A DNA stretch of 64,000 nucleotides from Asterias amurensis (Eukaryota > Echinodermata > Asteroidea > Forcipulatida > Asteriidae): positions 6,922,785 through 6,986,784 of the forward strand of contig NC_092651.1 of NCBI RefSeq assembly GCF_032118995.1, in the 5' to 3' direction. A program made the translations under genes and the position numbers. Under the pieces are notes generated by a model that was not told the DNA's origin, ran no database searches, and saw only the letters and a list, made by a program, of their open reading frames with translations. Each line of letters begins with the position of its first letter. Position 1 is the first letter of the stretch. Below, one piece after another: positions 21,604 through 30,600 of the stretch.

Positions 21604-24600
21604 GTAAGAATGCTAACAAATAATGCACCTCACTCATTCTGTACTGTGTACATGTAGGCTATCTTTACGTCGCAGAAATCCAAACTGGCATATAAATCAT
21701 GCCTGTGTCTTGTCATTGTCATATCAGCAGTTTGAACCCTAATTTTTTACAACAAACTTATGCAAGCAAGTCCCGACGGCGAGGAGGGTTATCATCAGTA
21801 TCACATGGTTATTGTCGCAACTACCATGAATTTGTTCTGCCCCAAATTGATAATCGTCCGGACTTACTCATAGAAGTTTCGGTTTTGTTCCACTAATCGT
21901 CTCCCGTAACCTCAACCATACATAGGGAATAGAGACCTACTTGCGTCTATCAGTGAGGTTACGGGAGACGATAGCGGAACGAAACCGAAATAGTTCTAGC
22001 AGTAGTTTGGACTGGTCCAAACTTGCTGGAGCGTCACAACTATAGTTGGGACAGTAATTCAGAGTACCAGCGCGGAAGGTACCAGGTCCAGGGTTATCGT
22101 TTTGCTGGTTGTGTGTGCACAGATTAAACAGTCATAGTATGGTCATGGAGTACCTCTAGAAACTATGGAGAACTGTTGTAGACTCATAGAGTTATATATA
22201 TAAGAACTAGAGGGCGCACTGGTGATGCTGCTTGCACAAATGCGACGGGACACAAGGAGATACATGCGCCATTCTGTAATAGTACGCGCATTGAATATGA
22301 AGTACATGTTGGAGTTTGTGTGTGTTAAACGTTACACCCGATGCTGTTTTGTCAACTTACAAAATGGCTGCATGCGCGCATGCCGGGTCGCGTATTAATT
22401 AGGCCAGTGCGCCCTATAACTCTATGGGTAGACTACCTCATGGTGTTTAGCAGTGTAGTAGTTACATGGACAGTACTTTTCTCGATCCCAGTACATGTAT
22501 GTGTGTGTGTGTGGGGTCAGCATCGCTTTTGTGGCTGGAGCGCGGTGGGGTGGTAGAAGTGTTTGAGTGGGTAAATTAATTATTCTCAAGTAATTCTTGA
22601 TATAGTTTTATATCGAAAATTACGCACTCGAGCCTACTTGTAAATAAAGATGAACTTTATCAAGTTGGGACGGAACAACTACAAGTTGACAGTCGTTTGA
22701 CCAGTTCTTGGTCACTTTTTGAATTCACTTCTTTTTTTTTTTGCAATCTCTTTGATATCAGTTTTAACATGACATAAAACTCACCAAGTATTCACTGACA
22801 AAATAAGATTAGTTCTTTTGAAGAGGCCTTTGAGGAAAGTATTGTCACCTGTTTGACCAGTTCAGGATCAGTTGAATCTATTCTGAATCAGTAGAGTGCC
22901 CTTTATTGCAAACCCATACTCCCATTCAACAAACTGTCCCTCAAAGACACAAAACTTCAGACGTGTGTTGCCATAGACTTGGACTTCCTTTCTTTAGTGA
23001 ATGTCATGCAAGGGTCTACAACAGCAGCGCAAAAACCCAGCAACAAAACCACAAAACAACAGCAAAGGCAAATGAAAAAGTGAAGCGAACCTAAAAAGCA
23101 TTATTGCTAAATTTACTTTAGTTTAATTTTCTCACACCAGGGGTCGAAATTGCCACTAGCCCGCTAGCCCGGGACTACCAGATTTACAGCCGGGCTACTC
23201 ATTTTTCCAGTTTGATAGCCCGACGGGCTAGTGGAAAAATAATGCAAAAATCATCATCACAAACAATAAAGAACTATGTTATTGGTGTATTGTAAAGTTT
23301 GAGCCGTGACGCGAGACATAATGTGTCTTTCGGGCTACCAAAATCTAATCAGGGCTACTAAAAATTATTGGTCACTAGCCCTGCTGACTACCATGGAAAT
23401 ACACTTAATTTCGACCCCTGCACACACAAAAAATCTACAAGAATTTGTTGAAGTAATGTTTCTCAAAATCAACTAAATAAACTTTCTACTGCAGTAGTAT
23501 GATTTTACCTTACTTAGTAAGTTAGTGCAGCACCATTTGATGCAATGAGATGTTGAGTGATCCCGAACTGGTCAAGGGTAAGTTGCCCCCCCCCCTAAGA
23601 AGATTTTGGTAACTTCGTCTCCTCAAAAAAACAAGATGACTGCACAGTATTTACAGGAATTTTTTTTTTACACAGTCTTATCATTTTACATAAATATTTT
23701 CTGCCTCGACACTCCAATTCTAGAGGTAAGAAGTTTTAAGAGTGTTTTTCAACCAACATTTTAAACAAAAAAATGATCAATTTCGCAGACAACCTTCAGG
23801 AAAACGGCCATAATTTATTTGCTGATGATGTTTGGCACCTTATTTTGGGTTTGTTGGTTTAATGGGTGTTAATCTTCACATTTATCAACAGAAATTGGTA
23901 ATAATTAGAAGTGATATAATTATTTGGTTATTGCAAAGTTGAAGTGATCCCAAACCGGTCAATGATCCGGAACTGGTCAAATGACTACTGCAATTGACGG
24001 GTGCATTTAAAGCCATTGGACACTTTCAGTACACAGTATTGTCAAAAGGCCCACACTTCGTGTATCACAACATATATATAAAATAACAAACCTGTGAAAA
24101 TTGAGGCTCAATCGGTCATTAGAGTCGCGAGAATATAACGGGAAAACCCACCCTTGTTTCCGCACGTTTCGCCATGTCATGACATGTGTTTAAAATAAAT
24201 ACGTAATTTTCGATATTGCGAATTGATAATTGTTTTTAAATGTTTTCTCAAAAAGTAAAGCATTTCATGGAATAATATTTCAAGAGAAGTCTTTCACCAT
24301 TACCTTCTGTAAACCCTGTAAGTTATTTGTAAATCTGTGAACTTTTATTATTTTTTTTTTAATTTGAACCAAAAGGGTCCAATGGCTTTAAGTATGGAAC
24401 TTTCGTTATCATGATCAGCAGTGAATCATTTGATAGGCCCTGATGGATCTACTTTTATTTTTGTTTCTGTTCCGAAAGTGTCCAATGGCTTTAAAGACAG
24501 TGATTAAAGGAACACGTTGCCTTGGATCGGACGAGTTGGTCAAAACAAAAGCGTTTGTAACCATTTTTTATAAAATGCATATGGGTAGAAAGATGTTGAA

Positions 24601-27600
24601 AAAGTAGAATACAATGATCCACACAAGTTTGCCTCGAAATTGCGTGGTTTTCCTTCTACGGTCGGCCATTTATGGGAGTCAAAATTTTGACCCCCATAAA
24701 TGGCCGACGTGTAAGTCGACGAGGTAAAAGGAAAACCACGCAATTTCGAGGCTTGTTTGTGTGGATCATTGTATTCTACTTTTACAACATCTTTCTACCC
24801 ATATGCATTTTATAAAAAACGGTTACAAACGCTTTTCAAAGACCAACTCGACCGATCCAAGGCAACGTGTTCCTTTAAGTCATCCTTGCTTGAGTCAAGC
24901 CACAAGTAGTGTGATAATGTCTTGTATGCTGCTGTGACAAACTTGAATACAATTAAAAACTTATTGTTATAGTTATGTGTAAAAGAGCAGTTAAATACCC
25001 ATGTCCTAGGTAGGTCGGCCCAACCATGAAGGTAGTGTCCCAACGGAAACATATTTTTGGTTGGGCAATAACATTGTCATACTAGGCAACCGTTGGCAAA
25101 TGACCATGACATTGCGTTGACGTCGGCGAGAACGGTGGCCCAACATTGGCCCAACCCTTTTATTTGTTTTATGTCGTCAGCCTTTTTTTGTGGCCGACGT
25201 TTATGTCGTTAGGTGTTTTAAGGTAACGTAACATTAGGAAATCACAATTATTTTGTATCTGGACCAACGTTAGCAGCCGATTTCGTATTAACTTTCGTTT
25301 GAACTGTCAGTGTAGACAGTCTTGAGTTAAAGGCTCTGGACACCTTTGGTAATTGTCAAAGACCAGTCTCACTTAGTGTACAACATGCATTTATAACAAA
25401 CCTGTGAAAATTTTAACTCAATTGAACTTAAAGGAACACGTTGCCTTGGATCGGTCGAGTTGGTCTTTGAAAAGCGTTGTAACCGTTTTTTATAAAATGC
25501 ATATGGGTAGAAAGATGTTGTAAAAGTAGAATACAATGATCCACACAAACATGCCTCGAAATTGCGTGGTTTTCCTTTTACCTCGTCGACTAACACGTCG
25601 GCCATTTATGGGGGTCAAAATTTTGACTCCCATAAATGGCCGACCGTGTTAGTTCGCACAGTAGAAGGAAAACCACGCAATTTCGAGGCAAACTTGTGTG
25701 GATCATTGTATTCTACTTTTAAAACATCTTTCCAACCATATGCATTATATACAAAACGGTTAAAAACGCTTTTGTTTTGACCAACTCGTCCGATCCAAGG
25801 CAACGTGTTCCTTTAATTGGTCGTCGAAGCTGCGAGAGAATAATGAAAGAGGTCTCAAATTCAGTTCAAATATTTTAGTGAGAAATTACTTCTTTCTCAA
25901 AAAATACAATACTTCAGAGGGCACAGTTTCTCACAATGTGTTAAAATTACTATCAAACAGCTCTCCATTGTTCGTTACCAAATAAGTTTTTAATGCTGAC
26001 AATTATTTGAGTCATTACCAATAGTGTCTAGGGCCTTGAAACCAAGGTGCCATTATTGAGTACAAAAATCAAACCTTAGTTTTAAAAGCAATGATTAGTT
26101 AACAATAAACTGGATGTTAAAATGTTAGCTTCTGCAGTACTTACTGCTGAAACAGCTACATGTAGCAGGCAATCTCTGGTCTAGCTTGTACTTGACACAT
26201 CTGCTGTAGAATGGCAACAGATTGAATCCTGCCAGTACAGCAGACAAAATTTGCCTATGCTTGGTCCTGCTTGTGTTCACATTTGTACACTGCATGGCAG
26301 ACCCACACAGTCACAAATCTGTCTTTGTCTTAGTTTACGAGGCTAGGGGCATTATGGAGCATAGCTGGTCTTGTTTCGGTTGAGCTCCAGAGAGTGTCTG
26401 GCTCAAGGTGGCTCAGACTCCTCTATTTATACACTTCTGGGCCTAAAGCGACAATAAATGGGATGAACATTATGTTGTGACTTGTTTTACTAATTTCTCA
26501 AAAACTGCAGCACCTCAGCAAGTAATAATCAAAGGGAAGCTTTCAATATCAATATCTTCAAACCATGCAAGTTTATTATAAATCTGTGGGCATTTTGAAA
26601 AAGTACAAAATCCTTTAAAGGGACACATTGGCTCACCGTGTACGCAGTTTAGGGCTGTAGAATCATAAATAATGTTTTTATAAATGGTTGCTGTAAAAAT
26701 AAATCATCAAAATGTCACGTAATTAGCGAAAAATGATTAAAAAACCCAAAAGCGGTAAAAGGCCAGCGTAATCGTGTTTCCAGCCGTTGCAACTGTCAAG
26801 TCTTCGTGACATCGTCGCACAATATTGCAAGTAGACTGGTGCTTTGTTTATAGCAACGTTTTACTACGACGCAGCATAAGGATCCAGTCTATCCATAAAG
26901 TATAAACAACCAGAATATATACGGATCAGGCAAATCCTTCGACGATGGAGGTATAGTCGTGCTTCGACGTACCATGGAGCAATAAACTAGTTTATTGCTC
27001 CATGGACGTACATCAAAAGATCGTCACAAAGAACACAAAAAACTAACCCAGGATATGATGGGACAGTGACAAGTAAATAAAGCATTCCTGGCACCAACTT
27101 CCTGGTGAACTTGTGGCTGGTGGCCGACTAAATATTTGAATAGTAAAGAAATTTTGTGAGCAGTATTTTCTGCTAAACAGATGAAACTGAGGGGGCCCTG
27201 TTATTCACAGTGAAACATTTTATAATCTGGGGGTGGGTGGGTGGGGGTTGGGGGGTGAGGGGGTGGGGGGAGGGAATCGTGAGGGATTCAAAAGCGTCCT
27301 TGTGAGAATGTATTTTGAAATGTAAGCATAGCTGCAAATCTTGAAACGTAAGCCTAGCTTGACTCGGGATTGAAAGCATAACTTTTGATTTTAGTGTAAC
27401 AAACCTAAATGATGTATATGGATTGTATGGATATGGAGTAGCTGCGTAGCTTGGAACGTAACCATATCTTTTGGAACGTAAGCATATCTTGGAACGTAAG
27501 CATATAGTTGGGTATCTTGGAACGTAAACGTAGCTGCATATGGATCGATAAGCATAGCTGAGAAGCTGTGTAGCTTAGAACGTAATCTTATCTTTTGAAA

Positions 27601-30600
27601 CGTAAGCATATCTTGGAACGTAAGCGTAGCTGGGTATCTTGGAACGTAAACATAGCTGCGTATGGAACGTAAGCGTATGTTGACTCAGGATTGAAAGCGT
27701 ACCTTTTGTATATATAGCGTAACTTGAGAAGGAACGTTAGCAAAACTTGGAATGTAAGCGTAGCTTGGAACGTCATATTTTGGAAGGTATAAGCGTAGCT
27801 GGATATCTTGGAACGTAAGCGTAGCTGCATATGGAACGTAAGCGTAGCTTGACTCGGGCTTGATAAACGTACCTTTTTATATTATAACATAACTTGAAGG
27901 AACGTAAGCGTAGCTGAGTAGCTGCGTAGCTTGGAACGTAACCAAATAATACCTCAACAATCTCAAAAATAACACTTCATTCACAGAATAAAAAAATATT
28001 TTTTTGACAAAATTATGCTTTGAGGGAATTTTTTTATCATATTTTTTTCAACCTTTTATACAAAATTATTTTTCACCTGTTCGTTTTTCTATCGGGGGCT
28101 CCGGTTTTTGTAATCCTTTTTTCTTCTTCATAAAACATTTTTTAAGCTACTCACACAATAACACTGTCAATATAACAAAATGCGATATTCCTACGTTTTG
28201 ACAACGTCAATCTTTTTGTATGTTTCCTGAAAACTCCTAGCAAAAAGAAATTAGGAGCCATGAAACAAAACAGAGTATAATATTGGAACGTTGCGATCAT
28301 AAGAAATAACGGATTTGACCCGAAGTGTACCGACTGACAAACCCACGATGACAAACATGTACTCTGATGTCTGGCTCCCAACCCCTCCCAAGCTCACGGC
28401 GAGACCCGCAAGCTGGGAGTTCATAGCGCCCGGGCTTACACCTCCAGCCCCCCATGAGACACGGCATGTGCGGTACAGGATATGCCCCGAGGCTTACGTT
28501 CCGATTGCTCCACGCTGTGGGGCCATATAACAAGCTTCCTTTACACGGACTCTTTGAATGCGAATCTTACGTTGGATTTTTCACCATTATTTACATTTTG
28601 TAGCGATAATTTGAATACATGATCTTTTTCGTTAATTACTCGTTAATAATTTTGTAAAAAAAGATTTAAATTTGGTTTGGTAAGTTACTTTTAGACGGCT
28701 GGAAGTAAAACTAGCCCGGAAGGTCACGTGATTTTTTGTACCACTTTTTGGTTAGAACAATCACGCGACCTTCGTTTTTGTTTTAAAATGCTCAAAAACG
28801 GCCAAATTTGATGATTCTTTTTAAGGACTGTTCTTTTTCATTCCTGGAAACCCGTTGAGTACATTTCTTAGTCTATTTTGTAGCCCAAATAGCCCAGTTC
28901 GGCCGGTGTGTCCCTTTAAAGCCATTGGACCCTTTCGGTAAACAGTATTGTCCAAGGCCCACACTTTGTGTACCACACCTTCTATATCAAATAACAAACC
29001 TGTGAAAATTTAAGCTCAATCGGTCATCGGTGCCGGGAGAAAACAACGGAAAAACCCCACCCTTGTTTCCGCGCAATTTGCCGTGTCATGACATGTGTTT
29101 GAAATGAATCCGTAACTCTCGTTAGCGAGAATTTATATTGTTTCGCTGTTTTCTCAAAAAGTAAAGCATTTCATGGAATAATATTTCAAGAGAAGTCTTT
29201 CACCATTTCCTTCTGTAAACCCTGTAAGTTATTTGTAAATCTGTGAACTTTTATTATTTTTTTTTTAATTTGAACCAAAAGGGTCCAATGGCTTTAAGTA
29301 TGGAACTTTCGTTATCATGATCAGCAGTGAATCATTTGATAGGCCCTGATGGATCTACAAAGTAGGTTCATTGACTCGTTTACACTTAAAATTTCTGCAC
29401 TCGACAGCATGTCCTGCTTATTTTTCTTGGACGCATGCACAAACACGCAGTGCATTTATCCCCACATATGCGAGGCTGCACTTCACAGGAAGGAAGGAAG
29501 GGAACCCTTGCTTAAACTTATTAAAATCAGTTTTCTTGATTTATTGATTTGATTACCATCATGCAGGTCGCCTCAGTCAGCAAGACAACTTACTCCCAAA
29601 GAGATACCTTGGCCAGCCAACCTCATTCACTCATCCCCACCTGCTGAAGACAGATGAATTAACTCCAGGAATTACTCTTCAAGAATATTTGAGTAGACGT
29701 ACACGTATTATGTCTGCTGTTGGAAGTTCTTTTAATGCAACTTTTTCCAACCATGCAGTGGTTGTGTTAGCAGCTGATAAAAAGTACATGACTGATGGAA
29801 TACCCTACCCATTTCGACAAAGTACAAACTTTTTGTATCTAACTGGTTTCCAGGAGCCAGATAGTGCTCTGATTTTGGAGACGGTGCCAGGAAAAGCTTT
29901 ACCTGAGCACAAGGCTACTTTATTTGTGCAACAAAGGGACCCTGAAAAGGAGTTGTGGGATGGTCCGAGGGCTGGTACTGAAGGAGCGTTGCAGTTTCTT
30001 GGTATACATGAAAGTAAACCAATCGGAGAACTAAATGAAACATTACATTGCCTGGCAAAGAAAGATGAGTTAACTGTTTGGTACGATATTTTCAAGCCGT
30101 GCAATAGAAAGTTACATGAAGAGGTATACACTCACTTAATACAACCATGTCGCACAAGAGGACACTCAATTAATACCCTTGAGAACACTCTAGATTTACA
30201 AAGAGTCATTAAATCACCAGCAGAAGGAAAATTGATGAAAGCATCTGCCTCCATTGCTGCTAAGTCCATTCAAGAAGTCATCAAGTTGTCGCATCCAGGA
30301 GTGAATGAATCTTTTCTATTTGCCAAACTAGATCACAGCTGTCGTGTTCAAGGAGCTGAATTCCTTGCTTATCCTCCTGTAATAGCTGGAGGGAACAGAG
30401 CAAACACTCTTCATTACATTAGCAATAACCAAGTGGTCTTAGATAATGAGTTAGTCTTGATGGATGCAGGGTGCGAGTTCCATGGTTATGCCAGTGACAT
30501 TACCAGAACGTGGCCAATTAATGGTCATTTTACTCAACCACAGGCTGAAGTCTATCAAGCTATCTTAGATATCCAGAAACAATGCATCGAAATGTGCAAA

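Larger units (their letters stand above)
26614..28919. mobile_element. 2.3-kb TIR element in XPNPEP3 intron 1
   Basis: TTTAAAGGGACACA at the left is mirrored by TGTGTCCCTTTAAA at the right, abutting family A copy 2. Inside are a perfect 34-bp palindrome (26972-27005), a G-rich tract, an ~18-bp minisatellite and a GC-richer ~200-bp block (28320-28530) of unknown origin. No transposase frame is seen, so it would be non-autonomous. The pairing of the two ends is an inference. Confidence 0.5.

Noticed and set aside
28315..28533. GC-richer block with ORFs on both strands as a captured gene fragment
   Set aside because: Overlapping open frames on both strands reflect composition; no motif recognised.
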